Origin: Kineosporiaceae bacterium
GTDB taxonomy: Bacteria; Actinomycetota; Actinomycetes; Actinomycetales; Kineosporiaceae
DNA: 64,000 bases
Assembly (NCBI GenBank): GCA_016794595.1
Contig: JAEUJN010000043.1
Location: 153,536 to 217,535 of the forward strand
Direction of reading: 5' to 3'
The position numbers and the translations under genes are program-made. The notes under the pieces are model-generated. The model did not search any database and was not told where the DNA came from. It was given only the letters and a program-made list of their open reading frames with translations. Shown one piece after another: positions 18,039 to 27,070 of the stretch; the first letter of the stretch is position 1, and each line of letters begins with the position of its first letter.

Positions 18039-19115
18039 GTGCCGTCCACCCTCACGCTCGAGACCTTCGACCCGCTCGACCCCACCCGGCGTCACCTCGC
18101 GCTGGCCCACCTCGCCGTCCGCGAGGCGGCCGGACGTGCCGACCACGGTGATCGATTCCGCCGCTACAGCCTGGACGAGCTGCGGGCCGACGCCCGTCCT
18201 GCCCGCCAGGACCGCAGCGAGTACGTGACCGCCCTGGTACCGGACGGCGCCGGTGGCGCCCGCGTCGTGGGCACGGCCGTGCACGTCTTCCCGTTGCTGG
18301 ACAACCGGAATCAGACCTTCGCCGACGTGTGGGTGCTTCCCACCCATCGGCGGCGGGGCATCGGATCGGCGCTGATCGAGCACCTGGTGACCCGCACCCG
18401 CACAGGCGGCCGCTCGCTGATCACACTGGAGAGCCTGCGCCTGCTGGACCGGCCCGACGAGGCCTCGGCCTTCGTCGCCCGCCACGGCTTCCGGGCCGCG
18501 CTGACCGACCACCGCAGCGACCTCGACCTCCCGGACGATCCGGCCGAGAAGGAGCCGGCGGTCCGGACCCTGCTCGCGCCGCTGGACGCCGAGGTGGCCG
18601 CCGCCGATCCGGCGTCCGACCACGACCTGGTCACCTACCTCGACGAGATCCCCGAGCGCTGGCTGGCCGGCCGCGCCGTCCTGGAGGGCCGGATGAGCAC
18701 CGACGCCCCGCTCGGCGACCTCGAACTCGAGCCGGAGCACTGGGACGGCGAGCGGTTGCTCGAGAGCCTCGCGCGGCTTCGGGACGCGGGCCGGCGCCTG
18801 GTCGAGACCATCGCCGTCCAGCGCTCCAGCGGGCAGGTCGTCGGGTTCACCATGCTCGTCGTGCACCCCGACCACGACGGCATCGCCCAGCAGTGGAACA
18901 CCCTGGTCCTGCCCGAGCACCGGGGGCGCCGGCTGGGGATGTGGATCAAGGCGGCCAACCTGCGGGCGCTGCTGGCCCACCACCCGGGGGTGCGCCAGAT
19001 CCGGACCTACAACGCCGAGGTCAACGAGCCGATGCTGCGGGTCAACCGGGCGATGGGCTTTCGCGCGGTGGCCGAACTGACCGAGTGGCAGCGCCGCCTG
19101 ACCCCCACCCCCTGA
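18039..19115 (+). CDS. tandem GNAT acetyltransferase
   Basis: This 358-residue protein carries two GNAT folds. The first shows VWVLPTHRRRGIGSALIEHL (acetyl-CoA pyrophosphate loop) around residues 94-115. The second shows TLVLPEHRGRRLGMWIKAANLRAL around residues 287-310 and the closing YNAEVNEPMLRVNRAMGF. Double-GNAT proteins of this size are common in actinobacteria and often relate to antibiotic or mycothiol chemistry, but no substrate can be assigned. It starts with GTG about 90 bases after the hydrolase gene and has no clear regulatory features. Confidence 0.82.
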   Translation: MPSTLTLETFDPLDPTRRHLALAHLAVREAAGRADHGDRFRRYSLDELRADARPARQDRSEYVTALVPDGAGGARVVGTAVHVFPLLDNRNQTFADVWVLPTHRRRGIGSALIEHLVTRTRTGGRSLITLESLRLLDRPDEASAFVARHGFRAALTDHRSDLDLPDDPAEKEPAVRTLLAPLDAEVAAADPASDHDLVTYLDEIPERWLAGRAVLEGRMSTDAPLGDLELEPEHWDGERLLESLARLRDAGRRLVETIAVQRSSGQVVGFTMLVVHPDHDGIAQQWNTLVLPEHRGRRLGMWIKAANLRALLAHHPGVRQIRTYNAEVNEPMLRVNRAMGFRAVAELTEWQRRLTPTP

Positions 19116-19260
19116 TGCGAGCTGACCCGCACCCCTGACCCAACCCCTGACCTCCGGAGCATGGTCACAAGAGGCAGGGTGGCCGCGAGGATCCGAGGGC
19201 CCCACAATGGACCTCTCTCGGGCCGCCTCTCGGCCAGGCCCGTCCGGCATGGTGAGAGGG

Positions 19261-20535
19261 ATGGGCCAAACAACCACCGAGCTGGTCCTCGTCGTGATCC
19301 TGATCGTGGTCAACGCAGTGTTCTCGGGCAGCGAGATGGCCCTGGTCACCCTGCGCGAGAGCCAGCTCCGGCGGCTCGAGCAGGAGTCGGCGCGCGGACG
19401 GCGGCTGGCCCGCCTGGCCCGGGACCCGAATCGGTTCCTGGCCACCATCCAGATCGGGATCACCCTGGCCGGCTTCCTCGCCTCGGCCGCCGCCGCGGTC
19501 TCTCTCGCCGAGCCGCTCGTCGGCCTGCTGTCCTTCGCCGGCGGCGCCGCCGAGGTGATCGCTGTGGTGCTGGTGACCCTGGTGCTGACCTTCATCACCC
19601 TGGTGCTCGGTGAACTGGCCCCCAAACGGGTCGCGATGCAGCGGGCCGAGTCCTGGGCGCTCGCGGTGACCCGGCTGATCGACGTCACCGCGACGATCTC
19701 GCGGCCCGCCGTCTGGTTGGTCGGTCGCGCCTCCGACCTCGTCGTCCGGCTGTTCGGGGTCGACCCCAACGCCCCCCGCGACGACGTGACCGTCGAGGAG
19801 ATCCGCGACATGATCGCGGCCCGGCGGGAGTTCTCCGACGAGCAGCGCACCATCATCAGCGGTGCCTTCGAGATCACCGAACGCACCTTGCGCGAGATCC
19901 TGATCCCCCGGGGAGAGGTCATCTCGATCCCCGGGACAGCCTCGATCGAGGAGGCCCTCGGCCTGCTGGTCGCCAGTGGGCGGTCGCGGATCCCGGTGAC
20001 CGGGCCGAACGGCTTCGACACCGTGCTGGGCATGGTGCACTTCCTCGACCTGCACGGCCGCACCGGGCAGGTGGCCGACCACGTCCGTGAGGTGCTCTTC
20101 CTGCCGGAGACCCTGCAGGTCTCCGACGCCCTGAGGCAGATGCGCCAGGGCCACCGGCACTTCTCCGTGGTGGTCGACGAGCACGGCAGCAACGACGGCA
20201 TCGTCACCATGGAGGACCTGGTCGAGGAGGTCGTCGGGGAGATCTACGACGAGCTCGACCGCGACATCCAGGGAGTGGTGCACGAGCCGGACGGCGGGAT
20301 GCTGCTGCCGGGCTCGTTTCCCATCCACGACCTGCCCGACCTCGGGGTCGAGCTCGGCCTCGACGACGAGCTGCCGTTCACCACGATCAGCGGCCTGATC
20401 ATGGCCGAGCTACGGCACATCCCCCAGGTGGTGGGCGAGACAGTCCGGATCGGGCCCTACCGCTTCGAGGTGGTCTCGATCATCGGCAACGCGGTCGAGC
20501 GGGTGCGCATCCAGCAACTCGCCCCCACCCCGTGA
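19261..20535 (+). CDS. CNNM/CorC-type membrane protein (hemolysin-related, DUF21-CBS-CorC)
   Basis: This 424-residue protein has an N-terminal DUF21/CNNM domain with about four membrane segments (LVLVVILIVVNAVFSGSEMAL, then GITLAGFLASAAAAV and LVLGELAPKRVAMQRAE). Two CBS repeats follow in the middle (ILIPRGEVISIPGTASIEEAL and SVVVDEHGSNDGIVTMEDLVEE), then a CorC_HlyC domain at the end. Family knowledge points to divalent-cation (Mg/Co) efflux or homeostasis rather than true hemolysis. I chose the ATG at 19261 because the membrane domain begins there; ATG 19249 and GTG/ATG further up are in frame. The stop lies inside a perfect palindrome. Confidence 0.87.
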   Translation: MGQTTTELVLVVILIVVNAVFSGSEMALVTLRESQLRRLEQESARGRRLARLARDPNRFLATIQIGITLAGFLASAAAAVSLAEPLVGLLSFAGGAAEVIAVVLVTLVLTFITLVLGELAPKRVAMQRAESWALAVTRLIDVTATISRPAVWLVGRASDLVVRLFGVDPNAPRDDVTVEEIRDMIAARREFSDEQRTIISGAFEITERTLREILIPRGEVISIPGTASIEEALGLLVASGRSRIPVTGPNGFDTVLGMVHFLDLHGRTGQVADHVREVLFLPETLQVSDALRQMRQGHRHFSVVVDEHGSNDGIVTMEDLVEEVVGEIYDELDRDIQGVVHEPDGGMLLPGSFPIHDLPDLGVELGLDDELPFTTISGLIMAELRHIPQVVGETVRIGPYRFEVVSIIGNAVERVRIQQLAPTP

Positions 20536-20571
20536 TCATGCACTTTCGACTGTTCGAAAGTGCATGATCAC
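20532..20571. terminator. perfect 18-bp palindrome shared by two convergent genes
   Basis: Arms GTGATCATGCACTTTCGA (20532-20549) and its exact reverse complement (20554-20571) flank a four-base loop. The TGA stops of the CNNM gene (20533-20535) and of the CCA-adding enzyme (20568-20570, minus) both lie inside the arms. It is ideally placed as a bidirectional terminator. Confidence 0.8.
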
Positions 20572-22067
20572 GACTGGGAGTGCCACCAGCGCAGCAGCTC
20601 GGCCTCGGCCTCCTCGCGGGTCAGCGGGCCGCGGTCCAGGCGTAGCTCCTTGAGGTGGTTCCAGGCCCGGCCGACGTCCCGGCCGGGAGGGATCCCGAGC
20701 AGCTGCATGATCGCGTTGCCGTCCAGATCGGGCCGGACGGCGTCCAGCTCCTCCTGCTCGCGCAACCGGGCGATCCGCTCCTCCAGGTCGTCGTAGGCGG
20801 CGGCCAGGCGCAGCGCCTTGCGCTGGTTGCGGGTGGTGCAGTCGCTGCGGGTCAGCAGGTGCAGGCGCTCCAGCAACGGGCCGGCATCGGTGACGTAGCG
20901 GCGCACGGCGGCGTCCGTCCACTCCCCGTCCCCGTACCCGTGGAAGCGCAGGTGCAGTTCGATCAACCGGACGACGGCCGCGGTGGTCTCCTTGTCGAAC
21001 CGCAACGCCTGCATCCGCTTGCGCGCCATCTTCGCCCCGACCACCTCGTGATGGTGGAAGCTCACCCCGCCGCCGGCCTCGAACCGGCGGGTGCGCGGCT
21101 TGCCGATGTCGTGCAGCAGGGCCGCGAGGCGCAACACCAAGTCGGGTTGGCCATTCCCGGGACCGGACGCCTCCAGCGCGATCGCCTGGTCGAGCACGGT
21201 GAGGCTGTGCTCGTAGACGTCCTTGTGCCGATGGTGCTCGTCGATCTCGAGCTTCAGGGCCGGCAGCTCGGGGAGCACGTGATCCAGGACGCCGGTCTCC
21301 ACCAACACCTCGAGCCCGCGGCGCGGGGACGGTGCGAGCACCAACTTCTCCAGCTCCACCCGGCTGCGCTCGGCGGCCACGATGGTGATCCGTTCGGCCA
21401 TCGCGGCCATCGCCGTCAGCAGTGGCTGGTCGACGTCCAGCCCGAGCTGGGCGCTGAAGCGCGCAGCCCGCAGCATCCGCAGCGGGTCGTCCCCGAAGGA
21501 CTGCTCCGGGGTGCCCGGCGTGCGCAGCCAGCCCGCAGCCAGGTCCTCGAGGCCGTGGTGCGGGTCGACGAAGGTCAGCGACGGCAACTCGACCGCCATC
21601 GCGTTGACCGTGAAGTCGCGGCGGGACAGGTCCCCCTCGAGGGTCTCGCCGTAGGCGACCTCGGGTTTGCGACTGTCCGGGTCGTAGGACTCGCTGCGGT
21701 AGGTGGTGACCTCGACGATCACCTCACCGCGTCGGGCCCCGATGGTGCCGAACGCCTTGCCGATGTCCCAGCACGCCTCGCCCCAGCGGGTCAGGATCCG
21801 CTGCGTCGCCTCGGGCGGGGCATCGGTGGTGAAGTCCAGATCAGGCGAGGACGGGCGGCCGAGGGCGACGTCCCGCACCGGCCCGCCCACCAGCGCGAGC
21901 CGGTGGCCCGCGGCGGTGAACACCTCGCCCAGCTCCGAGACCTCGGGGGGCAGTGCGAGCAGCCCGGATGCCAGCCGGCGGCGTACCTCGGCCACGTCCT
22001 CGGTGACGCCCGAACGGGCAGGGCGGACGGGGGGCGCGGGCAGCGGCGGACGGGGGCGAGCGGACAC
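20568..22067 (-). CDS. pcnA: CCA-adding tRNA nucleotidyltransferase
   Basis: This roughly 499-residue enzyme adds or repairs the tRNA 3' CCA. Seen: the nucleotidyltransferase motif LALVGGPVRDVALGR and the metal site LDFTTDA, then GTIGARRGEVIVEVTTYR and the RRDFTVNAMA motif. A class II head/neck domain follows (DPLRMLRAARFSAQL), then an HD-type domain (HRHKDVYEHSLTVLDQ, LLHDIGKPRTR). The start at 22067 is a GTG chosen to avoid overlap with the divergent Nudix gene; the frame stays open further upstream. Order pcnA-mutT-DUF6049-murJ matches mycobacteria. The tRNA-Ile gene at 61.0 kb lacks an encoded CCA, consistent with need for this enzyme. Confidence 0.92.
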   Translation of the reverse strand: MSARPRPPLPAPPVRPARSGVTEDVAEVRRRLASGLLALPPEVSELGEVFTAAGHRLALVGGPVRDVALGRPSSPDLDFTTDAPPEATQRILTRWGEACWDIGKAFGTIGARRGEVIVEVTTYRSESYDPDSRKPEVAYGETLEGDLSRRDFTVNAMAVELPSLTFVDPHHGLEDLAAGWLRTPGTPEQSFGDDPLRMLRAARFSAQLGLDVDQPLLTAMAAMAERITIVAAERSRVELEKLVLAPSPRRGLEVLVETGVLDHVLPELPALKLEIDEHHRHKDVYEHSLTVLDQAIALEASGPGNGQPDLVLRLAALLHDIGKPRTRRFEAGGGVSFHHHEVVGAKMARKRMQALRFDKETTAAVVRLIELHLRFHGYGDGEWTDAAVRRYVTDAGPLLERLHLLTRSDCTTRNQRKALRLAAAYDDLEERIARLREQEELDAVRPDLDGNAIMQLLGIPPGRDVGRAWNHLKELRLDRGPLTREEAEAELLRWWHSQS

Positions 22068-22148
22068 GGAGTGCAAGCCTGCCAGAGCAGGGCCGAGGGC
22101 GGCGAACGGCCGAGGCAGCCGCGGTGGCCGACTCGTTACAGTGACAAC

Positions 22149-22634
22149 ATGGTCCGTCCGCCGCGCTCTCCGCGCACGCCGCGGCGGAACCTCCCCACGG
22201 TGCAGGAGACCTCTGCCGGCGGTCTGGTGGTCGCGATCGGGGATCGCCCGATGCGGGCAGCGGTGATCGCCCGGGTCAACCGCGCCGGCCGGGTCGAGTG
22301 GTGTCTGCCGAAGGGACACCTGGAGAGCGGCGAGACCGCCGAGCAGGCCGCCGTCCGGGAGATCGCCGAGGAGACCGGCATCACCGGTCGGGTGGTGACC
22401 TCCCTGGGGACGATCGACTACTGGTTCGCCGCCGAGGGACGCCGGGTGCACAAGCGCGTCCACCACTACCTGCTCGAGGCCACCGGCGGCGTCCTCAGTC
22501 TCGAGGGGGACCCGGACCGTGAGGCGGTCGAGGTCGCCTGGGTGGCCCTGGACGACCTGGTGGGGCTGCTCGCGTTCCCCAACGAACGGCGGATCGCCCG
22601 CGAGGCGTCCGCGTACCTGGCGGACAGCGCGTGA
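22149..22634 (+). CDS. Nudix hydrolase (MutT4-like)
   Basis: This 161-residue protein has a complete Nudix box, GHLESGETAEQAAVREIAEE plus TGI (about residues 56-78), preceded by VEWCLPK. It hydrolyses a nucleoside diphosphate linked to another group; by position it is the counterpart of mycobacterial mutT4. The ATG at 22149 gives a short basic Pro-rich leader. It is divergent from pcnA, and its stop overlaps the GTG of the following DUF6049-MurJ gene (GTGA), so the two are translationally coupled. The true substrate is not predictable. Confidence 0.9.
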   Translation: MVRPPRSPRTPRRNLPTVQETSAGGLVVAIGDRPMRAAVIARVNRAGRVEWCLPKGHLESGETAEQAAVREIAEETGITGRVVTSLGTIDYWFAAEGRRVHKRVHHYLLEATGGVLSLEGDPDREAVEVAWVALDDLVGLLAFPNERRIAREASAYLADSA

Positions 22635-25600
22635 TCCCGCGGCCGCCCCGTGGCGCCGCCCGGACGCGGCCACTGATCACTGCGATCCTCCTGGCCGCGG
22701 TCACCGTCCTGGCCGTGCTGCCGATCCTGATTGCCGGCCCGGCCGCCGGCGCCCCCGCTGCCGCCGCCACCACGATCCCGCGGGCCACGGCCGGTGCGGC
22801 ACTGACCGTCGAACTGGACGACGCCAGCGCGGCGTCGATCTCCCCGGGTAGTACCTACGTGCTCACCGGATCGATCCGCAACACCGGCACCACCCGGCTG
22901 CGCTCGATCACGGTCCGGCTCCGCGTGGACTGGCCGCGGCTGACCGGGGCCGAGATCGCCGCCTGGGCCGACCGCGCCGCCACCGACCGACTCGGCGCAG
23001 TGTGGGCCACTCAGACCCTGCCCGGCGAGCTCGCCGCGGGTGAGTCCAACTCGTTCGAGATCACCGGCCGGGCCGACGAGCTGGGCCTGCCGATCGCCGA
23101 CGGGTTCGGGCCCCGCGGGCTCGCGGTCGAGGTGCTCGCCGATCCCGGGGACGGCGCGCGGCGCCTCGCCGTCCAGCGCAGTTTCGTGGTGTGGGACCCG
23201 GGCGAGGGCACGGTCGCGACCCGGATCAGCGTGCTGGCCCCGATCACCCCGCTGGCCGGGCAGGCGAGCACGGACGCCGGCGCGCCCACACCGGAGCTCA
23301 CCCGGCAGTGGCTGCCGGGTGGCCGGCTGGCACGGATCATCGCCGCCACCGCCGACACCCCCGCTGCCTGGATCCTCGATCCCTCCCTGCTGACCGCGGC
23401 TCTGAGCGCCCAGGGTCTGAGCGTGACCCCGTCCGGTCAGGGCCCCGCCACCGACCCCACGGCCCCCGCCTCCGGCGCTGCCACGCCAACTCCCGTCCCG
23501 GGCTCCGGCACCAGTCCCTCAACGGGTGGCGCCAGCCCGACCGGGACGCCGGGCGCGGGCGCCGTCGACCCGGCCCAGTCCGCGGCCGCCCGGGCGTGGC
23601 TGGAGGCGATCGTGGGGCGATCGGCCGATCGTGACGTGTACGCGCTGCCCTGGGGCGATCCCGACCTGTCGGCCCTGGCCCACGCCGACGCCGGCGCGGT
23701 GCTCCGGGCCGGCGTCGAGGAGGCCGCCTCGGTCACCCGAGCGGTCTGGGGGCGTCCGGTGGACGGCTCCCTGTTCTGGCCGGTGGACGGCACGGCGGAC
23801 GCCGGGGTGGTGGCGTTGATCGCCCGGGCGCCGGCCACCGGTCCTGCGGGCACCCCGACTCGCGCCGACCTCGTGCTGTCCTCGGCCTCCCTGCCGGCCT
23901 CGACCACCCCGGACGCCGTGGCGAGCGGGCGGATCGAGGTGCCCGGCAGCGATGCCGGGACGACCGCGCTGATCAGCGATCCCCGGCTGGGCCCCGCCCT
24001 GGCCGCTGTGGCCGGCTCCGGGTCCGGGTCCAACTCCGGGTCCGGGTCCTTTCTGGCCTTCCAGCGGGTGCTGGCCCTGATCGCGGCCCACAGCGCGGGA
24101 GCGACGGCCCAGGATCCCCCCGGGGTGGTCGCGGACCTGCCGCGAGACTGGGACCCGGTGCATCCCGAGGCCTTCTCCCGCGCAGTGGCCGAGCTGGACC
24201 GGGTGCCGTGGATTCACGTGGAACATCTCAGCCAGGCACGGCAGGCTCGGGCCGAACCGGCACCCGCCACGCTGATCGGCGCCCGGGAACGGTACGAACT
24301 CCCCCGGGCTCACGTCCGGCAGGTGGCCCAGGCGTTCGGTGAGCTGGAGGCATTTCGGCCGGCGCTGCTGGCCCCCGAGGTCAGCTACCAGCCGGCGCGG
24401 CGGGCGGCGCTGTCACTGGTCGCCCGCGGGTGGCGCAGCCCACTGCTCAACCGCGACCAGCGGGATCGGGCACTCACCGTGGCCCGGGCCCGGCTGATCG
24501 CCCAGCCGGCTCGGTACCGCCAGGGACTGTCGGTGATCACGGGCAGCACCGCCAACCTGGTCTCGACCAGTGGTCAGCTGCCGGTCACCGTGACCAGCAC
24601 GCTGGCGGAGCCGGTCTCGCTGCTGCTGGTGCTCGAGCCGGAGTCGCGCCGGTTGCGGGTGGGTGATCCGGTGCCCATCTCGATCAGCGCCGCCACCGGC
24701 GGGACGGCCCGCGCGAGCGCGCTGGTGGACGTCACCGCGGTGGCCAACGGTGACGTGGACGTGACCGCCGAACTGTTCGCCCCGGGCGGTACCCAGCCCT
24801 TGGTCGTGATCGACGAACCGATCCGGGTCCGGGTGCGCCACGACTGGGAGACGCGCACGCTCACCGGGGCGGCCATCGTCCTGGGGTTGCTGTTGCTGGT
24901 CGGGTTGCGGCGCAGTGTCCGCGCCGGACGCCGTGCCCGCATCCCGCTCGACCAGGTTCCCGACCCGGACGACGTCGCGCTGGTGGCGGCCGGCGAGCGA
25001 CTGCCGACCCCTCCCCTGGGGCTGCACCGGCTGGCCCCCGTCGGCCCTGGCGACCCCGCCAGCCCTGGCGGCAGGCCCGGGGGCACCGGCGGGCCCGACG
25101 ACAGCGGCGGGTCCGGGGGCGCGGGTGGGCCGGGCGGCAGCGGCGCGGCCGGCGCGTCAGGGATGGCCGGACCACACCCCTCACCGCAGGCCGGCGGCGA
25201 GCCGACGACCCCCGAACAGACCGCCACCCACTCGCTGATGCGCAGCAGCGCCGTGATGTCCGCCGGCACCGTGGTCTCGCGCGTCCTGGGCTGGGTACGG
25301 GCGAGCGTGCTCTCCGCAGCGATCGGCGGGGCGGCGTCCGGCAGTGTCTTCGCCACCGCGAACACCCTGCCCAACAGCGTGTTCATCCTGATCGGCGGCG
25401 GGGCACTGAACGCCATCCTGGTCCCGCAGATCGTGCGCGCGGCCAAGCAGAGCGACGACGGCGGCACCGAGTACATCGACCGGCTGCTGACCCTGGCCAC
25501 CCTGATCCTGGGCGGGGCGACCATCGTGGCCACCGCCGCCGCGCCGTTGTTGATCCGGCTCTACAGCGATGGCTGGGATCAGCCCACTCTCGACCTCGGC

Positions 25601-26839
25601 ACGGCCATGGCCGTCTGGTGCCTGCCCCAGATCTTCTTCTACGGCCTGTACACGCTCTACGGCCAGGTGCTCAACGCCCGCGGCAGCTTCGGGCCGTACA
25701 TGTGGGCACCGGTGGTGAACAACATCGTCGCCATCGCGGGGCTGGTGGTCTTCATCGCCCTCGCCGGCTCCGGGGAACGCCCGGTCACCGGATGGAGCGC
25801 CGGGGACGTCGCCCTGCTGGCCGGGACGGCGACCCTGGGCGTGGTGGCCAACGCCCTGGTCCTGGTCCCCGTGATGCGCCGGTCCGGCTACGTCTGGCGG
25901 CCTCGGTGGGGCTGGCGCGGGATCGGCCTGCGCAATGCCGGCTCGATCGCGCTGTGGACCCTGGCCGGCGTCGCGCTGGCCCAGCTCGGGTTCCTGGTGA
26001 TCTCCCGGGTGGTCAACGCCGCGGGCAGCGCCGCTCAGCGGGACGGGATCCCGGCCGGTCGAGCGGTGTTCGACTTCGGCTTCATGATCTTCATGATGCC
26101 CCACTCGCTGATCGCGGTCTCGCTGGTGACCGCCGTCTTCACCCGCCTGTCGGCCCGCGCCGCCGAGGGCGACCTGGCCGCCGTCCGGGACGATCTGTCG
26201 CTCGCCTGGCGAACGGTCTCGGTGGCCACGACGTTCGCCACCGCAGTGTTCCTCGCCCTCGGACCGCTGATCACGGCGGCCATGTTCCCCGGGACCAGCC
26301 GGGTGACGACCGATCAGTACGCCCTGGTGGCCACGGCCATGCTGATCGGGATCGTGCCCTACAGCGCCCAGTTCCTGTTCCAGCGGGTGAGCTTCGCCTT
26401 CGAGGACGCGCGCACCCCGTTCTGGATCGGGGCGCTCGGGACGGGTCTGTGGACGGCGGCGGCCCTGTGGGTGCCGACCTGGCTGGAGCCGCGCCTCGTA
26501 CCGGCGGGCGTGGGGCTCGCGATGGCGATGAGCAATCTGGTGACCGCGTCGATCTGGGTGCCGGTGCTCCGCCGCCGCCTCGGGTCCCTCGACGGTCTCC
26601 GGGTGCTGTCGACACATCTCAAGGTGCTGCTGGCCGCCGGGGTGGCGACCGGCATGGGAATCCTGGTCCGCGAGGGCACCCAGGTGATCGTGGGACGCGA
26701 CGGCGCGCTCGGCGTCCACGGCGTCCTGGTGGCCGCCGGAGCGGTGATGTCGATCACCTACTTGCTGGCGCTGAGGGTTCTGCGGGTCCGCGAACTGGAC
26801 TCCCTGCTGCAGCCTCTGCTCGCTCGCTGGGGTCGCTGA
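22631..26839 (+). CDS. murJ: DUF6049 - MurJ fusion (lipid II flippase with extracytoplasmic N-terminal domain)
   Basis: One uninterrupted 1402-residue frame joins two proteins that are separate in mycobacteria. Residues about 15-40 are a signal-peptide-like helix. Residues 40-735 are a secreted DUF6049-type region with low-complexity insertions (Gly/Ser/Pro near 275-300). A membrane helix (TLTGAAIVLGLLLLVGL) lies near 740-757. A Gly/Pro/Ser-rich linker runs about 790-865. From SLMRSSAVMSAGTVVSRVLGW to the end is MurJ/MviN, the flippase that moves lipid II for peptidoglycan, with about 14 helices. The topology is consistent: the added helix returns the chain to the cytosol before MurJ. An internal ATG at 25163 could start MurJ alone, but no stop separates the parts and no good ribosome-binding site precedes it. 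Confidence 0.87.
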   Translation: MIPRPPRGAARTRPLITAILLAAVTVLAVLPILIAGPAAGAPAAAATTIPRATAGAALTVELDDASAASISPGSTYVLTGSIRNTGTTRLRSITVRLRVDWPRLTGAEIAAWADRAATDRLGAVWATQTLPGELAAGESNSFEITGRADELGLPIADGFGPRGLAVEVLADPGDGARRLAVQRSFVVWDPGEGTVATRISVLAPITPLAGQASTDAGAPTPELTRQWLPGGRLARIIAATADTPAAWILDPSLLTAALSAQGLSVTPSGQGPATDPTAPASGAATPTPVPGSGTSPSTGGASPTGTPGAGAVDPAQSAAARAWLEAIVGRSADRDVYALPWGDPDLSALAHADAGAVLRAGVEEAASVTRAVWGRPVDGSLFWPVDGTADAGVVALIARAPATGPAGTPTRADLVLSSASLPASTTPDAVASGRIEVPGSDAGTTALISDPRLGPALAAVAGSGSGSNSGSGSFLAFQRVLALIAAHSAGATAQDPPGVVADLPRDWDPVHPEAFSRAVAELDRVPWIHVEHLSQARQARAEPAPATLIGARERYELPRAHVRQVAQAFGELEAFRPALLAPEVSYQPARRAALSLVARGWRSPLLNRDQRDRALTVARARLIAQPARYRQGLSVITGSTANLVSTSGQLPVTVTSTLAEPVSLLLVLEPESRRLRVGDPVPISISAATGGTARASALVDVTAVANGDVDVTAELFAPGGTQPLVVIDEPIRVRVRHDWETRTLTGAAIVLGLLLLVGLRRSVRAGRRARIPLDQVPDPDDVALVAAGERLPTPPLGLHRLAPVGPGDPASPGGRPGGTGGPDDSGGSGGAGGPGGSGAAGASGMAGPHPSPQAGGEPTTPEQTATHSLMRSSAVMSAGTVVSRVLGWVRASVLSAAIGGAASGSVFATANTLPNSVFILIGGGALNAILVPQIVRAAKQSDDGGTEYIDRLLTLATLILGGATIVATAAAPLLIRLYSDGWDQPTLDLGTAMAVWCLPQIFFYGLYTLYGQVLNARGSFGPYMWAPVVNNIVAIAGLVVFIALAGSGERPVTGWSAGDVALLAGTATLGVVANALVLVPVMRRSGYVWRPRWGWRGIGLRNAGSIALWTLAGVALAQLGFLVISRVVNAAGSAAQRDGIPAGRAVFDFGFMIFMMPHSLIAVSLVTAVFTRLSARAAEGDLAAVRDDLSLAWRTVSVATTFATAVFLALGPLITAAMFPGTSRVTTDQYALVATAMLIGIVPYSAQFLFQRVSFAFEDARTPFWIGALGTGLWTAAALWVPTWLEPRLVPAGVGLAMAMSNLVTASIWVPVLRRRLGSLDGLRVLSTHLKVLLAAGVATGMGILVREGTQVIVGRDGALGVHGVLVAAGAVMSITYLLALRVLRVRELDSLLQPLLARWGR

Positions 26840-27070
26840 CGCCCCGGTCGCGCAGGTTTCGACGGCGCTGCGCTGGCCCAAGACCCGGTCGAGGTGCATA
26901 CCATGGACCGCGACCGCAGGGTGGAGGCTTCTGTCCGCGCGTGTCGGTACGGGCAAGGTCGCAGGACGGCGGGCGGGAAACGGGTGAGGCGTCCGGTGCG
27001 CCGGGGCGTCGGCTGACGAGTCGGCAGGACAGGTCGGCAGGTCGAGTCGACAGGACAGTGAGGGATCAGG

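Noticed and set aside
19156..19162. A lone GGAGCAT resembling the repeat-family core
   Set aside because: No partner cores at 21 or 36 bases and no palindrome around it.
24210..24225. TTCACGTG core with parS-like flanks inside the DUF6049-MurJ gene
   Set aside because: Three mismatches to the consensus and inside a conserved coding region; likely chance.
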